A stretch of 5,768 nt of DNA from positions 1 to 5,768 of the forward strand of contig CAMHBH010000125.1 of the NCBI GenBank assembly GCA_946183175.1. Reading direction: 5' to 3'. Position 1 is the stretch's first letter. The number at the start of each line of letters is the position of its first letter. The notes beneath the pieces were generated by a model. The model saw only the letters and a program-made list of their open reading frames with translations, did no database searches and was not told where the DNA came from. Below, piece after piece: positions 1 through 5,656 of the stretch. The position numbers and the translations under genes are program-made. Origin of the DNA: an uncultured Oscillibacter sp. GTDB lineage: Bacteria > Bacillota > Clostridia > Oscillospirales > Oscillospiraceae.

Positions 1-1280
1 TCGAGGACATGGGGTTTACGTATCTGGGCCCGGTCGACGGGCACGATATCGAGCGCCTCTGTACGGTGTTGCAGTGGGCCAGGGAGCTCAACGGCCCCGT
101 ACTCGTCCACGTCCGGACGCACAAGGGCCGCGGTTACGCCCACGCCGAACGCAATCCCGACCGATTCCACGGCCCCGGGCCGTTCGACGCCGACACCGGG
201 GAACCCCTCAAAGTCCCGGGGCTCGACTTCTCGCGCGTCTTCGGGGAGGCCCTTGTACAGTACGCGGCGGAGAATCCGCGCGTGTGCGCCGTGACGGCGG
301 CGATGTCCGACGGGACGGGACTTTCCGGTTTCGCACGGGCATTCCCGGAACGCTTCTTCGACGTGGCAATCGCGGAGGGACACGGCGTGTCGATGTCGGC
401 GGGCCTCGCCGCGCAGGGCATGATTCCCGTTTTTGCGGTGTATTCGACATTCCTGCAACGCGGCTACGACATGCTCATACACGACGTGGCGCTGGAACAG
501 TTACACGTTGTGCTGGGCGTCGACCGCGCGGGGCTTGTCGGGGCCGACGGCGAAACCCATCACGGGTGTATGGACGCGCTCTATCTGCCGCAAATCCCGG
601 GCTTTACGGTACTCTGTCCGTCGAACTTCGCCGAACTCCGTTCGATGTTGCGGGAAGCATTATTTGACGTGTCCGGGCCCGTGGCGGTACGCTACCCGCG
701 CGGCGCGGAGGGCGCGTTCCGCGACGATACCTCCGGAAAGCCGCTCGTCCGTCTCTGGCCCCCCGACGATACGCCTTCTCCGTCAACTCGTGACAGTTCT
801 ACCGCGACGCAAACGCCCCCCGACGCCCCCACCACACGGGAAACGCCGGAAAGTACGGGCAACGCCGCGACACGACCGCCCGAAAGCCTTCCGTCCACGA
901 CGGGCAACGCCGGGAAAGTCGCGCTCCTGTCCTACGGCGTACTCGTCAACCACGTACTCGACGCCGCGCGGCGTCTCGACGCCGAACAGATTCCGGTAGA
1001 AGTCTGGAAGCTGAACCGAATCGCGCCGCTGGACGCCGCCGCGCTCCGCGACGCCTTCGGCGGGTGCCGGGCGCTGTTGGTGCTGGAGGACTGTTTCCGT
1101 ACAGGTTGCGTAGGCGAACGCGTCGGCGCGTGCCTGTCCGAACTCGGCGCGCCGCCCCGTACACTGTTACTACGTAACGTCGGAGAGCGTTTCGTGTCGG
1201 CGGGGAGCGTGCCGGAATTGGAACGTATGCTAGGAATCGACGCCGACGGCGTCGTGAAGGCAGTCCGGGAGGCGCTATGA
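1..1280 (+). CDS. dxs: 1-deoxy-D-xylulose-5-phosphate synthase, C-terminal two-thirds (5' end outside window)
   Basis: DXS condenses pyruvate and glyceraldehyde 3-phosphate, using thiamine diphosphate, to make DXP, the first step of the MEP isoprenoid pathway in the cytosol. The reading frame is open from base 3 (Glu-Asp before the Met at 9), so that Met is internal; about 200 N-terminal residues are missing compared with the usual ~620. Counting from that Met, GPVDGHD is at 7-13. The pyrimidine-binding transketolase domain runs from about 72 to 235, with the catalytic Glu at 123 (IAEGHG; the family usually has IAEQHA), YSTFLQRGYD at 145-154, DRAGLVGADGETHHG at 172-186 and RYPRG at 228-232. 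A Pro/Ser/Thr/Asp-rich linker of about 60 residues (243-302) separates it from the C-terminal domain (303-423; VLEDCFRTGCVGERV near 358-372). That linker is much longer than usual, but both domains are intact, so the enzyme is probably active. The stop overlaps the tlyA start (ATGA), suggesting translational coupling. Confidence 0.96.
   Translation, partial: EDMGFTYLGPVDGHDIERLCTVLQWARELNGPVLVHVRTHKGRGYAHAERNPDRFHGPGPFDADTGEPLKVPGLDFSRVFGEALVQYAAENPRVCAVTAAMSDGTGLSGFARAFPERFFDVAIAEGHGVSMSAGLAAQGMIPVFAVYSTFLQRGYDMLIHDVALEQLHVVLGVDRAGLVGADGETHHGCMDALYLPQIPGFTVLCPSNFAELRSMLREALFDVSGPVAVRYPRGAEGAFRDDTSGKPLVRLWPPDDTPSPSTRDSSTATQTPPDAPTTRETPESTGNAATRPPESLPSTTGNAGKVALLSYGVLVNHVLDAARRLDAEQIPVEVWKLNRIAPLDAAALRDAFGGCRALLVLEDCFRTGCVGERVGACLSELGAPPRTLLLRNVGERFVSAGSVPELERMLGIDADGVVKAVREAL
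735..914 (+). other. Low-complexity Pro/Ser/Thr-rich linker segment within dxs
   Basis: These roughly 60 in-frame codons encode a stretch dominated by Pro, Ser, Thr, Asp, Glu and Ala, with almost no hydrophobic residues. It lies between the pyrimidine-binding domain (ending after RYPRG) and the C-terminal transketolase domain (resuming at KVALLSYG). Most DXS proteins have a link of about 20-30 residues here. The segment contains a 13-base direct repeat, ACGGGCAACGCCG, at 855-867 and 900-912, spaced 45 bases (15 codons) apart and encoding TGNA twice. This is compatible with expansion by tandem duplication. The boundaries are approximate. Confidence 0.75.
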
Positions 1281-2092
1281 AAACAAGATTGGATGTCCGG
1301 ATGGTAGAAACCGGACTGGGAGAAAGCCGCCAAAAGGCGCAGGCCCTGATTCTGGCCGGACTTGTCACCGTCGACGGAAAGCGCGTCGACAAACCCGGCA
1401 CGCAGGTCTCCGCCGACGCTCAAATCGCCGTCAAACAGGCGCTGTGCCCGTACGTCAGCCGGGGCGGGCTCAAACTCGAAAAGGCTATGTCGGCGTTCCC
1501 GGTCAACCTCTCGGGGGCGGTCTGCGCGGATATCGGCGCGTCGACGGGCGGCTTTACCGACTGTATGCTACAGCACGGCGCGGCGCAAGTCTACGCCGTC
1601 GATGTCGGCTACGGGCAACTGTCCTGGAAACTCCGCACCGATTCCCGGGTCGTCTGCCTGGAACGCACGAACGCGCGCTACCTGTCACGGGAGGAAATCC
1701 CGGTGCCGCTCGACTTCGCGTCCGTCGACGTGAGTTTTATTTCGCTCCGTCTCATCCTCCCGCCCGTGCGCGCCCTCCTTCGCGGCGGCGAAAGCCGGGT
1801 CGTGTGCCTGGTCAAGCCGCAATTCGAGGCCGGACGCGGGAAAGTCGGCAAAAAGGGCGTCGTGCGCGACAGGGCCGTACACCGGGAAGTCCTGGAACAG
1901 TTCCTAGCCAACGCGGCGGCGGCGGGCTTCGCCGTCGACGGCCTGACTTACTCCCCCATTCGCGGCCCCGAGGGGAATATCGAGTATCTGGGCTACCTCC
2001 GGCCCGTGGCGGAGGGCGTAGCCCCGGCGCATACAGTCACCCCGGACGAACTCCCCGCGCTCGTCGACGCCTCCCACGACGCCACCGACTAA
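1277..2092 (+). CDS. tlyA: TlyA-family rRNA 2'-O-methyltransferase (hemolysin A family), S4 plus FtsJ-like domains
   Basis: The 271-residue product has the usual TlyA length. An N-terminal S4 RNA-binding domain (about 3-50, starting TRLDVRMVETGL) is followed by YVSRGGLKLEKA (59-70) and a Rossmann methyltransferase domain with the SAM-binding motif ADIGASTGGFTD at 84-95. Likely catalytic tetrad residues are Lys66 or Lys69, Asp151 (VDVSFIS), Lys180 (VKPQFE) and Glu236 (GNIEYL). Characterised TlyA proteins methylate ribose 2'-OH groups of rRNA (C1409 of 16S and, in some species, C1920 of 23S), and loss gives capreomycin resistance; the hemolysin name is historical. The ATG overlaps the dxs stop by four bases, with GGGAGG at 1267-1272 as ribosome binding site. 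The dxs-tlyA pairing is conserved in Firmicutes. Which rRNA site is methylated cannot be read from the sequence. Confidence 0.95.
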   Translation: MKTRLDVRMVETGLGESRQKAQALILAGLVTVDGKRVDKPGTQVSADAQIAVKQALCPYVSRGGLKLEKAMSAFPVNLSGAVCADIGASTGGFTDCMLQHGAAQVYAVDVGYGQLSWKLRTDSRVVCLERTNARYLSREEIPVPLDFASVDVSFISLRLILPPVRALLRGGESRVVCLVKPQFEAGRGKVGKKGVVRDRAVHREVLEQFLANAAAAGFAVDGLTYSPIRGPEGNIEYLGYLRPVAEGVAPAHTVTPDELPALVDASHDATD

Positions 2093-2173
2093 CACGCCCC
2101 GCCGGGAACCTGTCAGACTTGGCCCGGAGGGCCGGAGGGGCAAATTCCAGCCGGACGGGAGAAGGGAACTATT
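2093..2173 (+). other. tlyA-nadK intergenic gap with small GC hairpin
   Basis: This 81-base gap is the longest non-coding stretch inside the operon. It contains a perfect 5-bp inverted repeat, GGCCC-GGA-GGGCC, at 2121-2133, overlapping two copies of CCGGAGG (2124-2130 and 2132-2138). No T run follows the hairpin, so it does not look like an intrinsic terminator. No convincing -35/-10 pair is visible. It may be an mRNA processing or pausing element, or simply a GC-rich spacer. Confidence 0.4.
2162..2167 (+). promoter_or_regulatory. Ribosome binding site of nadK
   Basis: AAGGGA lies six bases before the ATG at 2174, inside a purine-rich run (2157-2168). It supports that ATG as the nadK start. 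Confidence 0.7.
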
Positions 2174-3049
2174 ATGAATCCGAAAAAAATCATCCTCTGC
2201 CCGAACCCCAGCCGGGACTACGGCATGAAGGCCACTCACGAGGCCGACGCTATCCTCAAAGAAATGGGCTTCCATACGGTCGTCTGCTCCCCCTTCCGGG
2301 AAGTCAGGCCGAACCTGTTCGCCGACTACCAGGTACACCCGCTCTTACAGGAACTCCCCGGCGCGTCACTCCTGATTACCTTCGGCGGGGACGGTACTAT
2401 ACTGCACCTCGCCAAACTCGCCGCGCTCCATAAGACGCCCGTACTCGGTATCAATATGGGCGGCCTCGGGTTCATCGCCGAACTGGAGGCCACGCAACTG
2501 GACGCCCTCAGCCGCCTTCGCGACTGGAATCTCAAAATAGAACGCCGCATGATGCTGGACGTGGCCGTGTTCCGCGACGGGCGGCAGGTCTACAACAACC
2601 TCGGCCTCAACGACGCCGTCATCCGGGAGGGCCCGATTTCGCACGTCATTCACCTGAAAGTCTACTCCGACGGGCGGCACCTGACCGACATCGCCGGCGA
2701 CGGCGTGATTATCTCCACGCCCACCGGGTCTACGGCCTACTCCCTCTCGGCGGGCGGCCCCGTCGTCGAACCCGTCTCGCAAAGCCTGCTCATCTGCCCT
2801 ATCTGCATTCACAACATGCGCTTCTCCTCCTACGTACTCTCCCCCGAACACACCCTCTGGGTCGAACTCGACCGCAACGGTCACAAGCCCGTCTTTCTGT
2901 TCGTGGACGAGAGCCGCGGCTTCGCGTTACTCGGCACCGACCGCGTAGTCGTACGCCGCAGCCGCCACTGTATGGAACTGGTACGCCTGACGGAGAAAAG
3001 TTTCTGCGAAATCTTCGCGCAGAAAATGCTCCCCCCGGAATCTGTCTGA
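2174..3049 (+). CDS. nadK: NAD kinase (ATP/polyphosphate-NAD kinase family)
   Basis: NadK phosphorylates NAD to NADP+ in the cytosol and is the only route to NADP in most bacteria. The 291-residue protein is full length. It has the nucleotide-binding GGDGT motif at 71-75, GINMGGLGF at 92-100, the LNDAVI motif at 145-150 (family N-E/D motif contacting NAD) and the highly conserved GDGVIISTPTGSTAYSLSAGGP stretch at 175-196, given here only as a landmark range. The C-terminal beta domain is also present (LICPICIHNMRF near 205-217). No key residue is missing. The start is backed by AAGGGA six bases upstream and by the usual N-terminal strand KKIILCPNP. Its place between tlyA and recN is the standard Firmicutes position. 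It is followed after 14 bases by the membrane protein gene, so the two are probably co-transcribed. Confidence 0.96.
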   Translation: MNPKKIILCPNPSRDYGMKATHEADAILKEMGFHTVVCSPFREVRPNLFADYQVHPLLQELPGASLLITFGGDGTILHLAKLAALHKTPVLGINMGGLGFIAELEATQLDALSRLRDWNLKIERRMMLDVAVFRDGRQVYNNLGLNDAVIREGPISHVIHLKVYSDGRHLTDIAGDGVIISTPTGSTAYSLSAGGPVVEPVSQSLLICPICIHNMRFSSYVLSPEHTLWVELDRNGHKPVFLFVDESRGFALLGTDRVVVRRSRHCMELVRLTEKSFCEIFAQKMLPPESV

Positions 3050-3063
3050 CAGGATGTGAAATC

Positions 3064-3528
3064 ATGGGCAACTCGTTCAAAGTACGCCGCCGGAGTTCCT
3101 TCCACGCCGGGCTTATGCTCCTCATGCTCGCGGTCTTCAGCTACGCCAACGACATACAGAGCGCCCAAACCGCGATGTTCTGGATTCTCGCGGGGGTCTT
3201 CTGGCTGCTGTTCTCGTTCCGGAAGTCCAACCACGCCAAGGCGCGCGAAAACGCCTTCGGGCGCGCCGCGTTCTACCGGCACTACTTCGGAGACTTCGAC
3301 CGCCTCGCCCCGTGGATTCCGTATCTGTTACTTTTCGCGGCGGCCCTGCTGATGGAGTTCGCGCCGTCCGTGCGCTGGGCCGTGTGGGTACTCCTCGGCG
3401 CGGCGGGGGTGTACTGTATCGTCGTATGGTTCCTGCTGACGCGCTTCCTTGTCCGCTGGCGGCGGGAGATGTACGGGCGAATCCCGGCCCCGAAACCGCC
3501 GTGGGACGGGGCCGACGGCGTACTGTGA
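3064..3528 (+). CDS. Small four-helix membrane protein, function unknown
   Basis: I do not recognise this 154-residue protein. It has four likely transmembrane segments at about 12-27, 35-52, 82-98 and 104-127. Basic clusters at 5-10 (KVRRR), 53-61 (RKSNHAKAR) and 128-134 (RFLVRWRRE region) fit the positive-inside rule with both ends in the cytoplasm. The 53-81 loop is charged and aromatic (AFYRHYFGDFDR), and a short Pro-rich tail (PAPKPPWDG) ends the protein. No signal-peptide cleavage site or enzymatic motif is visible. The start is the first ATG after nadK, with AGGA at 3051-3054 nine bases upstream, a modest ribosome binding site. GC-rich codon use matches the neighbours, and the tight spacing (14 bases to nadK, 8 to recN) supports a real operon gene. 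It sits where argR is found in many related clusters but is clearly not ArgR. Confidence 0.82.
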   Translation: MGNSFKVRRRSSFHAGLMLLMLAVFSYANDIQSAQTAMFWILAGVFWLLFSFRKSNHAKARENAFGRAAFYRHYFGDFDRLAPWIPYLLLFAAALLMEFAPSVRWAVWVLLGAAGVYCIVVWFLLTRFLVRWRREMYGRIPAPKPPWDGADGVL

Positions 3529-3531
3529 GGG
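3527..3531 (+). promoter_or_regulatory. Ribosome binding site fixing the recN start
   Basis: GAGGG overlaps the stop codon of the membrane protein gene and lies five bases before the ATG at 3537. The frame stays open upstream to an ATG at 3312, but those 75 codons run inside the membrane protein gene in another frame and look nothing like RecN. The ATG at 3537 begins the family N-terminus (MLELLHIENIAVI) and is the right start. Confidence 0.8.
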
Positions 3532-3536
3532 AAACT

Positions 3537-5231
3537 ATGCTCGAACTGCTTCACATTGAAAACATTGCCGTCATAGAGGAGACGGAAATCGACTTCCGCG
3601 ACGGCTTCAACGCCCTGACCGGGGAGACCGGCGCGGGGAAATCCATCGTCATAGACGCGCTGGGGGCCGTACTCGGCGGGCGTACTTCCCGCGACCTTGT
3701 GCGTACGGGCGCGGCGAAAGCGTTCGTCAGCGCGTCGTTTTCCGGGACGCCGCCCGAACTCCCCGACGGAATCGCGCCCGACGAGGACGGTATGCTACTC
3801 CTACAGCGCGAACTCTCCGCCGACGGGCGGAACGTGTGCCGGGTCAACGGGCGTCCGGTGTCGGTGACGCAGCTCCGGCGTCTCGGGCAGGAACTCGTCA
3901 ACATCCACGGCCAGCGCGACGGACAGCAGTTGCTCGACGAGAGCCGCCACGGGGAATATCTCGACCGTTTCGGCAAGACCGACGCCGCGCTGTCGGCGTA
4001 CCGCCGCGACTACGACGCCATGAACGCGTTACGGAACCGTATCCGCGCCCTGCAAATGGACGAGGCCGAACGCGCGCGCAAACTCGACACCTTGCGCTAC
4101 CAGGTCGACGAACTCGAACGCGCCGAACTCGTCCCGGGCGAAGAGGAGACGCTGAACGCCCGCCGGAATCTACTCCGCAACGCCGAAAAGTACCTGTCGG
4201 CGCTGTCGGAGGCGGATTTCCTGTTGAACGGCGACGAGGACGCTTCCGGGGCCGTCAGCCAGCTACAGGAGGCCGAAAACGCGCTCTACTCTATCCGTAC
4301 CCTCGGCGACGAACCCGGCGGACTGTACCGCCGTCTGGACGCCGCCCGCTGTGAGGTACTCGACATCGCGGAGAGCGTCCGCGACCTCCGCGCGGCGTTC
4401 GACTTCTCCCCGGAGGAACTCGACGCCGTGGAGAGCCGCGCCGATTTGCTGTACCGTCTGGAGAAGAAGTACGGCCCGACGGTTGAAGATATGCTGTCGT
4501 ATCTGGACAGGTGCCGCGCCGAACTCGACGCCATAGAGACCGCCGACGACACCCTCGCCCGCCTGCAAGCCGACTACGACGCCGCCTTACAAGCCGTACA
4601 GGAATCGGGCGCGCGCCTGACCGCCGCGCGGCGTAAGGCCGCGCAAGACTTGGAGGCCCGGATTCTGCGGGAGTTGCGCGACCTCGACATGAAGTCCATG
4701 CGCTTCGCCATCGACTTTCAGGACAAGCCCCCCGCCCCCGACGGCCTCGACAGTATCCGCTTTCTGATGTCGGCCAACGCCGGGGAGGACTTGCGGCCTA
4801 TTGCGCGTATCGCCTCCGGCGGCGAATTGGCCCGCATTATGCTGGCACTCAAGAACGTACTCGCCGAACAGGAGACCGTCGCGACGCTCGTCTTTGACGA
4901 AGTGGACACCGGGGTTTCCGGACGCGCCGCGCAGAGAATCGCCGAGAAACTCGCGCAGGTCAGCCGACATAAACAGGTGCTGTGCGTGACGCACCTGCCG
5001 CAACTGGCCGCAATGGCCGACACGCACTTTTCGGTAGAAAAGGCGGAGCGCGGCGGGCGGACTTGCACGGAAGTGCGCGTACTTGACAGGGAGGCCCGCA
5101 AGCGCGAACTGGCGCGAATCACGGGCGGGAACAAAGTCACGGAGGCGCTTTTGCACAGCGCCGGGGAATTACTCGACGAGGCCGGGCAGTACCGCGCCGG
5201 GCTTTGCGGAAAGGAGGAATTGCCGTGCTGA
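3537..5231 (+). CDS. recN: DNA repair protein RecN (SMC-like ATPase)
   Basis: RecN is a cytosolic SMC-family ATPase recruited early to DNA double-strand breaks, where it helps bring ends or sister duplexes together for RecA-dependent repair. The 564-residue product has the typical length and order. The N-terminal head starts with LHIENIAVIEE and carries Walker A GETGAGKS at 29-36 and a Q-loop region IHGQRDGQQLL at 123-133. A helical, coiled-coil-prone middle (about 150-385) is rich in Arg, Glu, Ala and Leu. The C-terminal head has the ABC signature ASGGELARIMLA at 426-437, Walker B LVFDEVDTGVSG at 451-462 and the H-loop CVTHLPQLAAMAD at 483-495. All ATPase motifs are present. The Q-loop segment reads HGQRDGQ where HGQHxxQ is common, which I treat as normal variation. 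The gene starts 8 bases after the membrane protein gene, and its end carries the ribosome binding site of the next gene. Confidence 0.97.
   Translation: MLELLHIENIAVIEETEIDFRDGFNALTGETGAGKSIVIDALGAVLGGRTSRDLVRTGAAKAFVSASFSGTPPELPDGIAPDEDGMLLLQRELSADGRNVCRVNGRPVSVTQLRRLGQELVNIHGQRDGQQLLDESRHGEYLDRFGKTDAALSAYRRDYDAMNALRNRIRALQMDEAERARKLDTLRYQVDELERAELVPGEEETLNARRNLLRNAEKYLSALSEADFLLNGDEDASGAVSQLQEAENALYSIRTLGDEPGGLYRRLDAARCEVLDIAESVRDLRAAFDFSPEELDAVESRADLLYRLEKKYGPTVEDMLSYLDRCRAELDAIETADDTLARLQADYDAALQAVQESGARLTAARRKAAQDLEARILRELRDLDMKSMRFAIDFQDKPPAPDGLDSIRFLMSANAGEDLRPIARIASGGELARIMLALKNVLAEQETVATLVFDEVDTGVSGRAAQRIAEKLAQVSRHKQVLCVTHLPQLAAMADTHFSVEKAERGGRTCTEVRVLDREARKRELARITGGNKVTEALLHSAGELLDEAGQYRAGLCGKEELPC
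5211..5217 (+). promoter_or_regulatory. Strong ribosome binding site of the rrf2-family gene
   Basis: AAGGAGG lies seven bases before GTG 5225, inside the last codons of recN. It decides for the GTG start over an in-frame TTG at 5204, which lies upstream of this site. Starting at GTG also gives the standard Rrf2 N-terminus (MLISTKGRYALR). Confidence 0.85.
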
Positions 5232-5656
5232 TTTCCACGAAGGGCCGCTACGCCCTGCGCGTACTCGTCGACATGGCCGAGCACGAGACCGGAAACTTTC
5301 TGCCGCTCCGCGACGTGGCCCGCAGACAGGACATCTCCGAAAAGTACCTGGAAAGCGTGGTCAAACTGCTCGTCAAGGGCGGAATCGTGGAGGGCCTCCG
5401 GGGCAAGGGCGGCGGTTACATGCTACGGCGCCCGCCCGACCAGATAAGCGTCGGGGAGATTCTCCGCCTCTGCGAAGGGAACCTGTCCCCGGTGTCATGT
5501 CTGGGCCCGGAGGCGGTGCCGTGCGGGCGCTCCCCGTACTGCCGTACGCTTCCCCTGTGGCGCGGCCTCGACCGCGTGATTTCCGAGTACCTCGACAACT
5601 TCACCCTCGCCGACCTCATGCGCGACAGGGACGACGGCAACGACTACATTATTTGA
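5225..5656 (+). CDS. Rrf2-family transcriptional regulator (IscR/CymR-like), probable Fe-S or redox/Cys sensor
   Basis: The 143-residue protein, read from GTG 5225, has the usual Rrf2 length. The N-terminus ISTKGRYALRVLVDMA is the family hallmark. A winged helix-turn-helix follows at about 26-66 (LPLRDVARRQDISEKYLESVVKLL, recognition helix near 37-50), ending in the wing GLRGKGGGYMLRRP. The effector region holds Cys83, Cys92, Cys100 and Cys106. The last three fall in the loop where IscR ligates its [2Fe-2S] cluster, with the following TLPLW matching the family. IscR-like proteins sense Fe-S status, whereas CymR lacks a cluster and controls cysteine metabolism with CysK. Three spaced cysteines favour cluster binding, but this is inference. 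The gene overlaps recN by seven bases and is probably translationally coupled to it. It is not next to iscS/iscU within this window, so its target is unknown; autoregulation would need an operator outside the visible operon interior. Confidence 0.93.
   Translation: MLISTKGRYALRVLVDMAEHETGNFLPLRDVARRQDISEKYLESVVKLLVKGGIVEGLRGKGGGYMLRRPPDQISVGEILRLCEGNLSPVSCLGPEAVPCGRSPYCRTLPLWRGLDRVISEYLDNFTLADLMRDRDDGNDYII

Noticed and set aside
932..1423. Long minus-strand open frames opposite dxs, tlyA, nadK and recN
   Set aside because: They mirror the codon periodicity of GC-rich genes on the + strand, resemble no known family, and lie opposite genes with clear motifs.
1444..2433. A 329-codon + strand frame spanning tlyA into nadK
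   Set aside because: Its product is Arg/Gly/Pro-rich shadow sequence; the overlapping tlyA and nadK frames have complete family motifs.
3042..3052. Palindrome CTGTC-T-GACAG over the nadK stop codon
   Set aside because: With a one-base centre it cannot form a stable hairpin in full, and a single 11-base palindrome is weak evidence for an operator inside an operon.
3054..3059. ATG-TGA start-stop element between nadK and the membrane protein gene
   Set aside because: Six bases of this kind arise easily by chance and the AGGA overlapping it is better explained as serving the ATG at 3064.
3312..3536. 75-codon upstream extension of the recN frame
   Set aside because: It lies wholly within the membrane protein gene in another frame, has an Arg/Gly/Val-rich shadow composition, and the family N-terminus with a good ribosome binding site starts at 3537.
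5204..5224. TTG start giving a seven-residue longer rrf2 product
   Set aside because: The AAGGAGG site lies downstream of this TTG and is correctly spaced for GTG 5225, which yields the canonical Rrf2 N-terminus.
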